Notes: generated by a model not told the origin, from the sequence alone. A DNA stretch of 37,824 bases from Acetobacterium sp. (GCF_030652775.1 NZ_JAUSPS010000013.1:1-37824); one strand, 5' to 3'. Positions 24,665-34,255 are shown, counted from the first letter of the stretch. Made by a program: numbers and translations.

Positions 24665-24669
24665 GCGAT

Positions 24670-24715
24670 AATAACTGGAGTCTGTTGTTTTTTACAACAG
24701 GCTCTAGTTATTTTT
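24670..24715. terminator. Terminator after the carboxypeptidase gene
   Basis: AATAACTGGAGTCTGTTGT and its imperfect complement ending AGTTATT form a stem of about 19 bp with a short T/A loop. The T-run is best on the plus strand, but the position suits the end of the rarA-peptidase-carboxypeptidase operon on the minus strand. Confidence 0.7.
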
Positions 24716-24724
24716 GCACTTATG

Positions 24725-26140
24725 CTACCGTCTTCGCTTCGGCGGCTGACTGGAAGATCTGCCACTGGAAGAATCCGGCTTTTTCTTAATCTTAATCTTC
24801 TTGTATTTGATATTATTTTTATGCATAAACTGAACAAACATAATCCGCAGAATGGCCAGCAGCATCAGGATCACTATGATCGTCACATACCAGTAAAGAA
24901 TCGGATAATCGGTCCAGTTTCGGGCTTTCATATCATTTACTGCGTATAGCGGGGTGACCTCGACAAGGGTTTCGCCGTTATATACCTGCAGTTCGCCAAT
25001 CTGTTCCCCGGCCTTGATATTCATTTCCAGATTTGCCAGAGTTGCATCTCCCATTACCTTGTTTTCATCCCATTTTACCTTGGCTGAGTAGCTATCCTTA
25101 TTTGCCTGGGGCACGGCGGTAATCAAGGCGTCATTGGTCTTATACTTGAGTTTATTACCATCAAAAACATGATAGTTGACCACCTGCACAACCTGGTCTT
25201 CATCTTCGGGATCCAACCATTCCAGCAATTCATATTCTTTGACAACGGCATTGATGGTATCGCTGGCTTCCTTAAAAATAACCGTCTGATCAGCGTTGAA
25301 GATGATGCCGATCATATCCTTGTCGTTGCCTTCACCTTCAAAAACCAGGCATTTATTAGCTTCTTCCGTAAATCCGGTTTTTCCGCTGGTCGCATAGCCA
25401 TTAAAAACCGGATTAGTTCCAGAAAGATTATTGGCCACCCGGTATTCTTCAGATAATTCAGTGAAGTTAGAATACAGCAAAAGGTTGGAATTATTCCACT
25501 TGTGTTTGAGTTTATTGGTTTGAACCTCATGAACCTTGGCTCGGGTGATTGCTTTGATGGTGGTATCGGAAAATGCGGTTTTGGCTAGAATCAGCATATC
25601 TGCCGGGGTCGAATAGTGTTTTTCGCTATGTAATCCATGGGGATTGGTAAAATTGGTACCGGTCATCCCCATTTCTTTGGCTTTTTTATTCATCGCTGCG
25701 ATAAAAGCTTCATAAGCTTTATCTGAACTGATTGAGCTATCCCCGGCTATTTTTTTCCCGATATTGACGGCGATGGTTTCTGCCGCATCATTTCCGGACG
25801 GCAACAGCAAAGCATAAAGCAGTTCATTGAGAGAAATTACCTCTTCCACTTCAAGACCAGCGGTGCTGCTGTCTTCATCTAAACTTTCGATCTCTTCCCC
25901 GACGGTGAAATTCTCGTTGAGATCACCATGCTCAATGGCTACCAACGCCGTCATTAGTTTGGTGGTACTGGCCGGATAGAATTTTTCATTCTGTTTTTGG
26001 GCAAAAAGAATATCACCACTATTTACTTCATAAATGATTACACCCTCATCGGCACCATAGGCGGGTAAACCCGCTGCCAAAACACCAGATGTGCAAAAGA
26101 CCAGGCTAAGTATCAACAATAATCCTATTTTTCTTTTCAT
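24725..26140 (-). CDS. Serine-type D-Ala-D-Ala carboxypeptidase (PBP5/DacF family)
   Basis: A low-molecular-weight penicillin-binding protein that trims the terminal D-Ala of peptidoglycan stem peptides outside the membrane. The 471-residue protein has a signal peptide (about 1-30) and all three active-site motifs: Ser58-T-T-Lys61 (PASTTK), Ser115-G-Asn117, and Lys254-Thr-Gly. A C-terminal beta domain (about 315-415) leads to a membrane helix near 425-445 and a very basic, Ser-rich tail (KKIKIKKKP, PPKRRR). A true transmembrane C-terminus is somewhat unlike the amphipathic anchor of classical PBP5. GGAGAGGGG precedes the ATG. It is the last gene of an apparent three-gene operon. Confidence 0.94.
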   Translation of the reverse strand: MKRKIGLLLILSLVFCTSGVLAAGLPAYGADEGVIIYEVNSGDILFAQKQNEKFYPASTTKLMTALVAIEHGDLNENFTVGEEIESLDEDSSTAGLEVEEVISLNELLYALLLPSGNDAAETIAVNIGKKIAGDSSISSDKAYEAFIAAMNKKAKEMGMTGTNFTNPHGLHSEKHYSTPADMLILAKTAFSDTTIKAITRAKVHEVQTNKLKHKWNNSNLLLYSNFTELSEEYRVANNLSGTNPVFNGYATSGKTGFTEEANKCLVFEGEGNDKDMIGIIFNADQTVIFKEASDTINAVVKEYELLEWLDPEDEDQVVQVVNYHVFDGNKLKYKTNDALITAVPQANKDSYSAKVKWDENKVMGDATLANLEMNIKAGEQIGELQVYNGETLVEVTPLYAVNDMKARNWTDYPILYWYVTIIVILMLLAILRIMFVQFMHKNNIKYKKIKIKKKPDSSSGRSSSQPPKRRR

Positions 26141-26162
26141 ATCCCCTCTCCCCTCAAAACTA

Positions 26163-29117
26163 CTATTTGATATAGCGGGTCACTTTGAACAATTCTCTTT
26201 CTTCATTAATCGCTTCTTCACTGCCTAACACGCAGATGGCATTTTTGGCCAGCACCGCCGCAATCATTTTTGCATAGCTTTTTAATTGTTCAACAGTGGT
26301 TTCTAAAATTTCATCCCGCTCTTTTTGCAGATCTTCGGCGGTTACGCCGCTGAAATAGAAATTATCCGCTATTTCGCCTTTCACCGAGGCACTCAGCGGT
26401 ACATCCTTACTGCTGATGGTTCCAATAATATATTTTTCCAGCTCCCGTTGGGAGAGATCCAGCTGATTGATATAATCAACAACACCCTGATAGGCTTCAA
26501 AAGTCTTTTTAAGTTTTGGATCACGGTAGGATCCAAAATACAGGTCGCCGCCCCGTCCGATGCTCATAAAGGCACCGTAGGCACCGCCCTGAACCCTGAC
26601 CTTGTTCCAGAGATAGTCCATCGACAGAATACCTTTTAAAACCAGTTGAGAACCGGCGTATTCGTAACCTAAATCTCTGATATTATAACCCTGGGAAACA
26701 TATTGAATCTTGGCTGCCGTTAAAAAACCTTCATTGGCAATTTCAGTCTCAAAGGCAAAGGCATTTTTCACCGCTTTTTTCGAAGCCATTCCCGACACAT
26801 AAGGGCTCAGGGCGACCAAAGTCCGATCCCGAATTTCTTCGGTGCCGGTAATGCTGATCAGCGGCTTTTTCCGGGTGAACACCAATGCGGCAATACTGGC
26901 CAGCTTTTCGGCCAGGGTTTCAAATTTTTCATCAAAGTTAGCTTCCAGATCGGCAATAAAACGATAGAACTCAATGCCGCCAAATTCTTCAAACAGCCGG
27001 GCTGACTGAGAATAGTAGGATTGCAGTCGTTGTACCCCGACCACATGGCCGGCGGTTAAAAACTGGGTCTCTTTATGGGTTTTGATTTCCCGAATCATAT
27101 CGTGGATCAGGTTTTTTTCCTGAAAGCAGGTCTTGGTAATCACATCGGTCATAATACCGATCAGGGTCGGAATATTTTCAGCTACCGCTTTGCCCTTCAC
27201 ATAGCAATTGGAGGTGAAATCCCCAAAATGATGAACGTCATCATAAGACTCAATCCCGAAGGACAGACCACCGGTATGAATTTCAATTTCCTGACTCAGT
27301 CTTCGGAAATCCATGGTTTCGGTACTGAGACTACCCAGCATTTTACACATTAGCGATAAATATTTCAAGTCTTCCTGAGGCAGATCGCTGTAATCAAAAT
27401 AAAGTTTTAAATAGGAAATCCCGCCGGTAAAACCTGGGTGAAACAGCATCGTAGTGTCCAGCACTTCGGTCACTTCCAAGGGGTAGGTTCGGCCATTGCG
27501 GCTGATATCTTCAAGCGAAAGCTTGGGAATTTTTTCCAGATCTTCCGGGGCATCCTCTTCATTTTGTTTTTCAATCAGAGTTTGGGTTTCGTCAACCAGG
27601 TCCTGGAGTTCTTTAGCGGTCAAGCCAGCTTTAAAAGCCGCCAATTTTTCAGCTAACGCCTGATCGGCTTTTTCCTGCAGGGTATTATCCGGTACAATGG
27701 TCACCAGGGTCTGGTGGGTATTGTCAATTAGCATCCGTTTAAGCAGTTTTTCAAAGTAGCCGTCTTTCCAGCTGTCCTTGAATTTTTTAAAGGCTGCTTT
27801 GTATTTAAGATAGGCGATTGGGTCGTCACCATAGAGCCAGTCATCCATCATTTCAATTCCATAAATCAGGCCTTTGGGATAAGAACCGTATTCCCCTTCA
27901 ATGTGGGAAAATTCATGGATGTTGATGCCCGCTTCCACGCTCAGTGGATCCAGACCATCTTTGACCAGCTTGTTTAACACCGTCTCTACCGTATTGACAA
28001 ATAAGTCGCGATGTTTTTCCTCGGTATTTTTAAGGACAATCGAAAAATAGGGTTGTCTGAGCGAACTGCTGTAATGATAGCTAACATCTTCAGCTATTTT
28101 CAGGTCTAATAAGGCTTCTTTTAACGGTGACGAATTATTATTCAATATGATATGCGCAAGAATATCAAAGGCCAGGGCATCCTCATAGGATAATTTATCA
28201 CCTAACACCACATTCAGAGCCAGATAAGCTTTATTTTCCAGCGATTCTTCCTTTGACACCCCATAGGATGTCCGCATTTCTGCCCGGGCTGTAAGCGGTG
28301 GCTGAGCCATGATCTCACTGTCAACTGCCTGTTTTTCAAAGACACTGAGATATTCATCATTTAAATATTTTAAGTGCGCCCGGACATCCCCATCGCCATA
28401 AAGATAAATATAGCTGTTGGAGGGATGATAATATTTTTTATGGAAACCCAGAAAATCCTCATAGGTCAGTTCCGGAATCACATCCGGATCCCCGCCGGAT
28501 TCAAACCGGTAGCAGGACTGGGGATAAAGGGATTCAAAAATTTTATTTTGGAGCAATTCCTCCGGATTGGAGAAGGCGCCCTTCATTTCATTATAAACCA
28601 CCCCATTATAGATAATCGGATCAGCGGCATTTTCAATATGATAATGCCAGCCCTCCTGTTGGAAGGTATAGGGATTTTCATAAATATTGGGATAAAAAAC
28701 CGCATCCAGATAAACATCCATCAGATTCATAAAATCTTTGGCGTTGGTGCTGGCAATTGGGTACATCGTTTTATCCGGATAAGTCATGGCATTCAGGAAG
28801 GTGTTTAACGATCCCTTGGCCAACTCCACAAAGGGTTCCTTGACCGGATATTTTTTTGATCCGCATAAAACCGAATGCTCCAGAATATGGGGCACTCCGG
28901 TGCTATCGGTGGACGGCGTTCGAAAGCTGATTGAAAAAACCTTATTATCATCGTCGGCCGATATATATAGTAATCGGGCTCCGGTTTTTTCATGGACAAA
29001 GGTTCGGGCAAAGCCATCTATTTCATCCACAAACTCTTCTTTATTCAAGATAAACCCATGGATATTTTCTTCCAGTTTAAACATTTTTTTCTGTTGTTCT
29101 TGTAATTCTTTTTTCAA
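26163..29117 (-). CDS. M16C-family zinc metallopeptidase (presequence protease-like)
   Basis: A large cytosolic insulinase-type peptidase of 984 residues, made of two homologous halves that enclose short peptides. The first half has the inverted zinc motif HILEH (His77, Glu80, His81 from this start) followed by GSKKYPVKEPF and NAMTYPDKTMYP, typical of the PreP/Cym1 branch. The second half lacks the zinc site, as usual. The start is a TTG at 29117 because AAGGAG lies six bases before it. An ATG at 29159 inside the rarA end would give 14 more residues but has no such site. It lies 25 bases after rarA and 22 before the carboxypeptidase gene. A role in peptide clearance is inferred from the family. 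Confidence 0.92.
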   Translation of the reverse strand: MKKELQEQQKKMFKLEENIHGFILNKEEFVDEIDGFARTFVHEKTGARLLYISADDDNKVFSISFRTPSTDSTGVPHILEHSVLCGSKKYPVKEPFVELAKGSLNTFLNAMTYPDKTMYPIASTNAKDFMNLMDVYLDAVFYPNIYENPYTFQQEGWHYHIENAADPIIYNGVVYNEMKGAFSNPEELLQNKIFESLYPQSCYRFESGGDPDVIPELTYEDFLGFHKKYYHPSNSYIYLYGDGDVRAHLKYLNDEYLSVFEKQAVDSEIMAQPPLTARAEMRTSYGVSKEESLENKAYLALNVVLGDKLSYEDALAFDILAHIILNNNSSPLKEALLDLKIAEDVSYHYSSSLRQPYFSIVLKNTEEKHRDLFVNTVETVLNKLVKDGLDPLSVEAGINIHEFSHIEGEYGSYPKGLIYGIEMMDDWLYGDDPIAYLKYKAAFKKFKDSWKDGYFEKLLKRMLIDNTHQTLVTIVPDNTLQEKADQALAEKLAAFKAGLTAKELQDLVDETQTLIEKQNEEDAPEDLEKIPKLSLEDISRNGRTYPLEVTEVLDTTMLFHPGFTGGISYLKLYFDYSDLPQEDLKYLSLMCKMLGSLSTETMDFRRLSQEIEIHTGGLSFGIESYDDVHHFGDFTSNCYVKGKAVAENIPTLIGIMTDVITKTCFQEKNLIHDMIREIKTHKETQFLTAGHVVGVQRLQSYYSQSARLFEEFGGIEFYRFIADLEANFDEKFETLAEKLASIAALVFTRKKPLISITGTEEIRDRTLVALSPYVSGMASKKAVKNAFAFETEIANEGFLTAAKIQYVSQGYNIRDLGYEYAGSQLVLKGILSMDYLWNKVRVQGGAYGAFMSIGRGGDLYFGSYRDPKLKKTFEAYQGVVDYINQLDLSQRELEKYIIGTISSKDVPLSASVKGEIADNFYFSGVTAEDLQKERDEILETTVEQLKSYAKMIAAVLAKNAICVLGSEEAINEERELFKVTRYIK

Positions 29118-29142
29118 ATGTCGCTCCTTCTCTATTTTGTAT

Positions 29143-30471
29143 TTATTCAATAATCCCATTTTTCTTGAGATATTCCTTCATTTTGCGTTCATGACCCATT
29201 TCCGTCGGTTCATAAAAATGAGTGCCGACCAGATCATCCGGAAGGTACTGCTGTTTAACATAGTGACTGGGATAATTATGGGGGTACTGATAAGTCATGC
29301 CGCGACCCAGTTTTTTGCTGCCAGAATAATGAGTATCCTGCAAATGCGCCGGAACATTGCTGTTTGACAGATGCTTGACCGCATCAATGGCCGCGTCCAC
29401 CGCCAGGTAAGAGGCATTGCTTTTGGGCGCACAGGCCAGAAAAACCACCGCCTGGGCGAGATTAATCCGAGCTTCCGGCATGCCGATAAACTGAACCGCA
29501 TCAGCGGCCGCCATTGCCACGGTTAAGGCCAGCGGTTCGGCATTGCCGATGTCCTCTGACGCTGAGATGACAATCCGGCGGGCAATAAACTTGGGGTCTT
29601 CCCCCGCCGTGATCATTTTAGCCATCCAGTAAAGCGCCGCATCTGGATCGGAACCCCGGATACTCTTGATAAAGGCGGAAATCGTATCGTAATGATTATC
29701 ACCATTCTTATCATATTGAACGGCTCGTTGCTGGATGCACTCCTGCGCTGTTTCCAGATCGATATGGATGATCCCGTCAGCGTTTTTATCGACCGTCAGA
29801 ATCCCCAGCTCCAGGGCGTTCAAGGCGCGACGGACATCGCCGTTGGCGACCTCAGCAAAATGATCGAGGGCGTCCTGATCACATTTTATTTTCATCACGC
29901 CATAGCCGCAATCCCGATCCTCGATGGCCCGTTCAATCACATTGCGGATATCGTCCGGGGTCAGGTTTTCAAACTCAAAAATAGTGGAGCGGGACAGCAG
30001 CGGTGAGTTGATTTCAAAATAGGGGTTTTCGGTCGTGGCGCCAATCAGGGTCACCAGCCCTTTTTCGACGCTAGGTAACAGGGCGTCTTGCTGAGCCTTA
30101 TTAAAGCGATGGATCTCATCAATAAAGAGGATCGATTTTTTATTATAAACCCCCAGATTGTTTTTGGCCTTATCCAGCACCTCGGTGATTTCTTTTTTTC
30201 CCGAGGTGACCGCATTCAGCTCATAAAACACCGCATTGGTGCGATTGGCAATAATTTTCGCCAATGAGGTCTTGCCAGTACCCGGCGGTCCATAAAACAC
30301 CACCGAGGATAATTTATCGGCTTCAATCAGCCGATACAAGAGTTTGCCCCGGCCAATAATATGCTGCTGACCGACAAATTCTGCCAGCGTCTGGGGTCTC
30401 ATTCTTACCGCAAGGGGAGCATTATCCGCGATTTGGCCTTCATAATTCTGATTAAAAAAACTTTCCTGCAT
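29143..30471 (-). CDS. rarA: Replication-associated recombination protein A (RarA/MgsA)
   Basis: A clamp-loader-related AAA+ ATPase that acts at stalled replication forks. The 442-residue protein has RMRPQTLAEFVGQQHI at the start, Walker A GPPGTGKTS (61-69), Walker B ILFIDEIHRF with Asp118/Glu119, sensor 1 LIGATTENP, and the C-terminal MgsA tetramerisation domain (GSDPDAALYWMAKM, HYSGSKKLG, YQYPHNYP). AAAGGA precedes the ATG. It is the first gene of an operon with the M16C peptidase and the carboxypeptidase, which have no evident functional link to it. Confidence 0.96.
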   Translation of the reverse strand: MQESFFNQNYEGQIADNAPLAVRMRPQTLAEFVGQQHIIGRGKLLYRLIEADKLSSVVFYGPPGTGKTSLAKIIANRTNAVFYELNAVTSGKKEITEVLDKAKNNLGVYNKKSILFIDEIHRFNKAQQDALLPSVEKGLVTLIGATTENPYFEINSPLLSRSTIFEFENLTPDDIRNVIERAIEDRDCGYGVMKIKCDQDALDHFAEVANGDVRRALNALELGILTVDKNADGIIHIDLETAQECIQQRAVQYDKNGDNHYDTISAFIKSIRGSDPDAALYWMAKMITAGEDPKFIARRIVISASEDIGNAEPLALTVAMAAADAVQFIGMPEARINLAQAVVFLACAPKSNASYLAVDAAIDAVKHLSNSNVPAHLQDTHYSGSKKLGRGMTYQYPHNYPSHYVKQQYLPDDLVGTHFYEPTEMGHERKMKEYLKKNGIIE

Positions 30472-30530
30472 AATGTCCTTTCACGATAGCGTTCTATCTC
30501 GGTATTGTAAAGCTCACAGACCGTTCGCAA

Positions 30531-32594
30531 TTACTGGTTCGTTTCAATCACTGCTATTTCTACCTGACTTAACTCAAAAAAATTATAGAACCACTTATCG
30601 ATTTCAGCAAGAATCTTGCCTGATTCGGTAGTGTCTCCATTTTTCTTTAATTCTACGATTCTATCATAAGAATCTTTAAAAAACTTAATAGTTTCGTCCT
30701 TTATATCTGGTATTCCCAGCCGCAGCAAGGTGTTTGGATAGTACTCATAAAGCTTGTCCCCCAGTTTTTTTCCGTAGGACTTAAAGTAATAATTATACAG
30801 CCGACTATTTAACAGAATCACCAGAAACTCCTCATTGACCTGATGGTAAAGTCGGGGTTTGAGAATCAGTCCATAGACATCTGCACTGAAATAACATTTA
30901 TTTTCATCGATCGCAAAACGATTTTGAGTTGCTTTATAAGGGAAAACGATCTTTCGCCCTTCAAAATGATCCGGATCCCGCCCCCATTGAAGTTTATACC
31001 AGGCCAGCTTGCCGTTTTTGCATTCCCGGCGGTTCTTAAGCTTTTCCCGATGTTTTTCCAGTTGCGCTGCCACCTGAGGATACTGATCAATCGCCCCGAT
31101 CATGTTGGTATAGAGGATTTTCTTTTGCGGTTCGGTTACCTGGTAGGCCCTGACATCCTTATTTTTGATCCAGGGTTTTAAGAAGACCGGATCAAAGGCA
31201 CAAAGCGCCGGATCATTCTGTTCAAAGATAAAGGCCTTGTCATTACCGCTAATAATTCCCTGAAAACTCTGGACAACATTATCCAGGGTGAATGGTGTTT
31301 TGTTTTCGATCTTTTCAATGATCCCCTGCGTAACCGGCGAATATAAGCGCCAGGAATCATCATTTAACTGAGCCTGCAGCAGTTCAAACGACTCATAAAG
31401 ATCGCCTTGCTGATTTTTTTGATCCAGTGATTGGATCAGTCGGGGGTAGCTTTCCGGTTTATGGTTTTTGATGAAGAACCGCTTAACCTGAATGGTTTGC
31501 TGGTCATCAATCCGGGTCTTTTTTGCCAGCCGGATAATCGCCGGATCAACCCCAACCCCTTCAATAACCCGCAAGCCATTGAAATCGACAATTTCCTGGA
31601 TCGCAAAAGCTTTTCTGATAAAGGCTCGTAAGGGTTTTCCGTAAAAGGCTTCGATAAAATATCGGGAGGTAATATGGATCAATTGTCCCTCGGGTTTCAG
31701 CAACTCCCAGCCGCGGTAAATAAAACAATAAGAAAGATCGCCCTTATCCCGATACACCTCGGCATAGCGATTTTTGAGCAGTTTCATATACTCGGCCTGG
31801 ATTTCCTTGTGACCCACATAGGGCGGGTTCCCAATTACCACATCCACCGACTGCGGTTTTACTAATTCTTCGGTGAGAATATCTCCGCAAAAAACCCCCA
31901 ACGGTTTTACATATTTGCTTCCTTTTAAGGTCAGGATCAGCCGGGTCACCAGACAGGCAATGGGATCCCGATCGACGCCCAGCAGACCGGTTTCAAGTAG
32001 CTGGCGATGTTGCGCTTCTTTTTCACCCGGACTTAATTCACCATTTTGGGAAATAACCGTATCGTAAACAGCGCTTAATAGGGATCCACTCCCACAAGCT
32101 GGGTCTAAGACCCGGAATTCTTCAATTCCGTCCCCTATTTTGTATGCACCAAGCACATCAGTAGCCATATAAGTAGCGATGTTTTCCGGGGTATAAAAGA
32201 TGCCGTGGTTTTTCTTGTGATTGATCAACAGACTCGTTTCGTAAAGGCTACCAATCAACCCCGGATTCTCGCCTGCTAATGATGGTGAGGCAGCGATCAA
32301 GTCGCTGACCCAATCCCAAATCTCATCGCCAATCGGCTGGGGATCTACCTGATCTTGCTCCCAGAAAGCCAACCGCAGCGGTGTTCCCTGCCAGAGCCCC
32401 AGGATATAATCCAGGGTAAAATTCTTTTTTATGTCCTTTTGATAGGCTTCAAAATCAATCCGCTGATTGTCCGCCAGATATTTTAGCACAATACACTTCA
32501 TCAAAAAAAGCACATTGGCACTGCGATCCGTCGCCAGGTAATTGTATCTATTTATAAATTGTGTCAGCTTATCTGAAATCTCCTGAAACTTCAT
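30531..32594 (-). CDS. Solitary N6-adenine DNA methyltransferase (Eco57I/TaqI type)
   Basis: A 687-residue gamma-class DNA adenine methyltransferase. After a helical N-terminal region (GIFYTPENIA at about 132-141 is the HsdM-like entry motif) come SAM motif I LDPACGSGS (about 163-171) and catalytic motif IV NPPY (256-259). The C-terminal third resembles a TaqI-type target-recognition domain (ILLNSRLYNYYFKSYGKKLG, EYYPNTLLRLGIPD). No nuclease motif is visible in it and no restriction gene is adjacent, so it is probably an orphan, possibly epigenetic, methyltransferase. The ATG at 32594 is chosen because GAGGT lies just before it; the ATG five codons upstream lacks one. Confidence 0.88.
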   Translation of the reverse strand: MKFQEISDKLTQFINRYNYLATDRSANVLFLMKCIVLKYLADNQRIDFEAYQKDIKKNFTLDYILGLWQGTPLRLAFWEQDQVDPQPIGDEIWDWVSDLIAASPSLAGENPGLIGSLYETSLLINHKKNHGIFYTPENIATYMATDVLGAYKIGDGIEEFRVLDPACGSGSLLSAVYDTVISQNGELSPGEKEAQHRQLLETGLLGVDRDPIACLVTRLILTLKGSKYVKPLGVFCGDILTEELVKPQSVDVVIGNPPYVGHKEIQAEYMKLLKNRYAEVYRDKGDLSYCFIYRGWELLKPEGQLIHITSRYFIEAFYGKPLRAFIRKAFAIQEIVDFNGLRVIEGVGVDPAIIRLAKKTRIDDQQTIQVKRFFIKNHKPESYPRLIQSLDQKNQQGDLYESFELLQAQLNDDSWRLYSPVTQGIIEKIENKTPFTLDNVVQSFQGIISGNDKAFIFEQNDPALCAFDPVFLKPWIKNKDVRAYQVTEPQKKILYTNMIGAIDQYPQVAAQLEKHREKLKNRRECKNGKLAWYKLQWGRDPDHFEGRKIVFPYKATQNRFAIDENKCYFSADVYGLILKPRLYHQVNEEFLVILLNSRLYNYYFKSYGKKLGDKLYEYYPNTLLRLGIPDIKDETIKFFKDSYDRIVELKKNGDTTESGKILAEIDKWFYNFFELSQVEIAVIETNQ

Positions 32595-32693
32595 TAAGAC
32601 CTCTTTCATTTAATTGATGTTAGTGTCACCTGGTTATTATAACATCATTTGCCTGAAAAAGATAAAGAAAAGGCTGAAATAAACGATTCAAAC

Positions 32694-32722
32694 AAAAAAA
32701 TCCGGAGAACCGGTTCTCCGGA
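32694..32722 (-). terminator. Terminator upstream of the methyltransferase gene
   Basis: TCCGGAGAACC and GGTTCTCCGGA are perfectly complementary (22-base palindrome); on the minus strand seven T follow. It is the first clear terminator after the zinc-ribbon/TPR gene, with the repeat between them. Confidence 0.85.
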
Positions 32723-32740
32723 GAGGTTGTCAATAAACAA

Positions 32741-32843
32741 CCGTACCGAACAATTGTTAATCTGTTGTTCGCTGCGGAATTGGACAGGTTTATCAACCTG
32801 TTCGCTCCGATGCGTACAACATAATGTAACAACTGTCGGTACA
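32741..32843 (-). repeat. Long-hairpin intergenic repeat, copy C (complete, inverted)
   Basis: Read on the minus strand this copy matches 3945-4054: arms GTACCGACAGTTGTTACAT and TAACAATTGTTCGGTACGG, and the shared GTTGTACGCATCGG block. The inner part differs in sequence but still pairs: GGACAGGTT (32782-32790) with AACCTGTTC (32795-32803) around TATC. It lies 3' of the zinc-ribbon/TPR gene. Confidence 0.9.
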
Positions 32844-32871
32844 GGGTTATCTTTTTTGACAATCTGACCAG

Positions 32872-32897
32872 AGTATTGATCTCTGGATTTTTTTGAT
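32872..32897 (+). terminator. Hairpin with T-run beside the zinc-ribbon gene end
   Basis: CCAGAG, loop TATTGAT, CTCTGG followed by ATTTTTTT reads as a terminator on the plus strand, though no plus-strand gene precedes it. It may protect the zinc-ribbon gene from antisense transcription, or its stem may serve as a 3' end on the minus strand. Confidence 0.45.
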
Positions 32898-32914
32898 GAA
32901 GTTATTTTTAAATC

Positions 32915-34255
32915 TCAGAACAGCCTTATTTCGGTGATGGCGGTATCATGCTCGCCATCAGCAGGCCCCGGTACCACTGAGTCGATGACCAAAACCACCG
33001 AATCGCCCGGATTAATGGTAACGGGACTGATTGAAACCACCTGCTCATCGCGGATCCGTTCGAGAATCATATTGGCCACCGGACTGGTGTTAACATACAT
33101 CACCATCCCTCGAACACTGCCATTTTCGGCAAAGGATGTGGCCGTTTTGACATAACCGGTTTTGATGGCGACCCCATGGATGGTCAGGGATGATGTTCCG
33201 TTATAAACGAATTGGACATATTCACCAACCCCATCCCCAGACACACCTTCAACCCAGGCGGTGTTATTGCTGCCATCCATCACGTTTCCCACATAGTAAC
33301 TGATCCCAGCCATATCCGGCAGGGTTGAAGACGCAACCAGACCGAAATTAGTATAGTCTCTACCCGTGGCAGTGACGCCCCCTGATTCGGTGGCTCCGGT
33401 TGCAGTTGGGATATCATTAATTATATACTTGCCCTCGATTACTTTACTGAAAAAACCACCGCTATTAATTTCAATCGCTTTAATGGTCTTTTCGCCCTTT
33501 GTTAAGGTAATCGGCTCCGTGTATTCGACCGAACTAACCGTGGGCGGGGATCCGTCAGTGGTGTAAAAAACCCGGTCGTTTTGATCGCCCTTGATGATTT
33601 CCAGTGACTGTTCACCCTGATAGGTTCCCGAATTCAAGTTAAAGGATGGGGACTTAACGGCGTAATCACTTTTCTGATCCGCATATTTACTATCCCCGGT
33701 GACTTCGGTGGCTCGGTCTAGCAAGGCGAAAAGATCGGTTTCTGAGACCCCTGCCTTAACTTCCGATGCAATGTATGCCTCAAAGATTGCCTTTAATTTT
33801 TCATTATTTTTTTCTTTTAAAAGGGTCTCCTCAAAAAAGGTATTGGCCATTTTATAATTGTCTGCTCCCGAGTAGGCTTGGGCTTTTCCTAACATTGCCT
33901 CGGCATTGTTGGGATCCAGCTTCAAGACCCCATCAAATGCCACCAGCGCTTCGGTATAATTTTGGGCGGCCAGCAGAGCTTCGCCGTTTTTCAGACCACT
34001 GTTAATGGCATTGAATTTCTGAAAATTCAGAAATCCAAAAACGCTACCAGCAATAATCAAGACTCCAACCACCGCCGCAATCACAATGATGATCCCCTTA
34101 TGCACGGTTTTATTTGCCGGAACCAGGCTTTCAGTTTTTTCCGGAACCACTGTTTCCCGAGTCTCCCACTTTTCCAGACTTCTGATGGGATTTCCGCAGC
34201 TTTGGCAAAACAGACTGGACGCTTCATTTTCGTGGCCGCATTTTTCACATTTCAT
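32915..34255 (-). CDS. Zinc-ribbon / TPR / chitobiase-C / NADase-type glycan-binding membrane protein
   Basis: A 446-residue multidomain membrane protein. In order: a zinc ribbon at the N-terminus (Cys3, Cys6, Cys17, Cys20), a charged linker, a membrane helix (about 54-76), TPR units (about 85-150; AEAMLGKAQAYSGADNYKMA), a chitobiase/beta-hexosaminidase C-terminal-like domain (about 200-285; FYTTDGSPPT), and a discoidin-like NADase-type glycan-binding domain (about 300-446; VMDGSNNTAWVEGV, VGEYVQFVY). The topology implied is ribbon inside, TPR and binding domains outside. It could sense or bind the cell wall; no catalytic site is visible. GGGGAG precedes the ATG. It stands alone. Confidence 0.85.
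   Translation of the reverse strand: MKCEKCGHENEASSLFCQSCGNPIRSLEKWETRETVVPEKTESLVPANKTVHKGIIIVIAAVVGVLIIAGSVFGFLNFQKFNAINSGLKNGEALLAAQNYTEALVAFDGVLKLDPNNAEAMLGKAQAYSGADNYKMANTFFEETLLKEKNNEKLKAIFEAYIASEVKAGVSETDLFALLDRATEVTGDSKYADQKSDYAVKSPSFNLNSGTYQGEQSLEIIKGDQNDRVFYTTDGSPPTVSSVEYTEPITLTKGEKTIKAIEINSGGFFSKVIEGKYIINDIPTATGATESGGVTATGRDYTNFGLVASSTLPDMAGISYYVGNVMDGSNNTAWVEGVSGDGVGEYVQFVYNGTSSLTIHGVAIKTGYVKTATSFAENGSVRGMVMYVNTSPVANMILERIRDEQVVSISPVTINPGDSVVLVIDSVVPGPADGEHDTAITEIRLF

Noticed and set aside
28786..29367. 193-codon plus-strand frame across two genes
   Set aside because: It is antisense to the M16C peptidase and the end of rarA; its composition is that of a shadow frame.
30531..32594. 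Restriction-modification, BREX or other defence island
   Set aside because: Only a methyltransferase is present; both neighbours are unrelated and no nuclease or helicase is encoded beside it.
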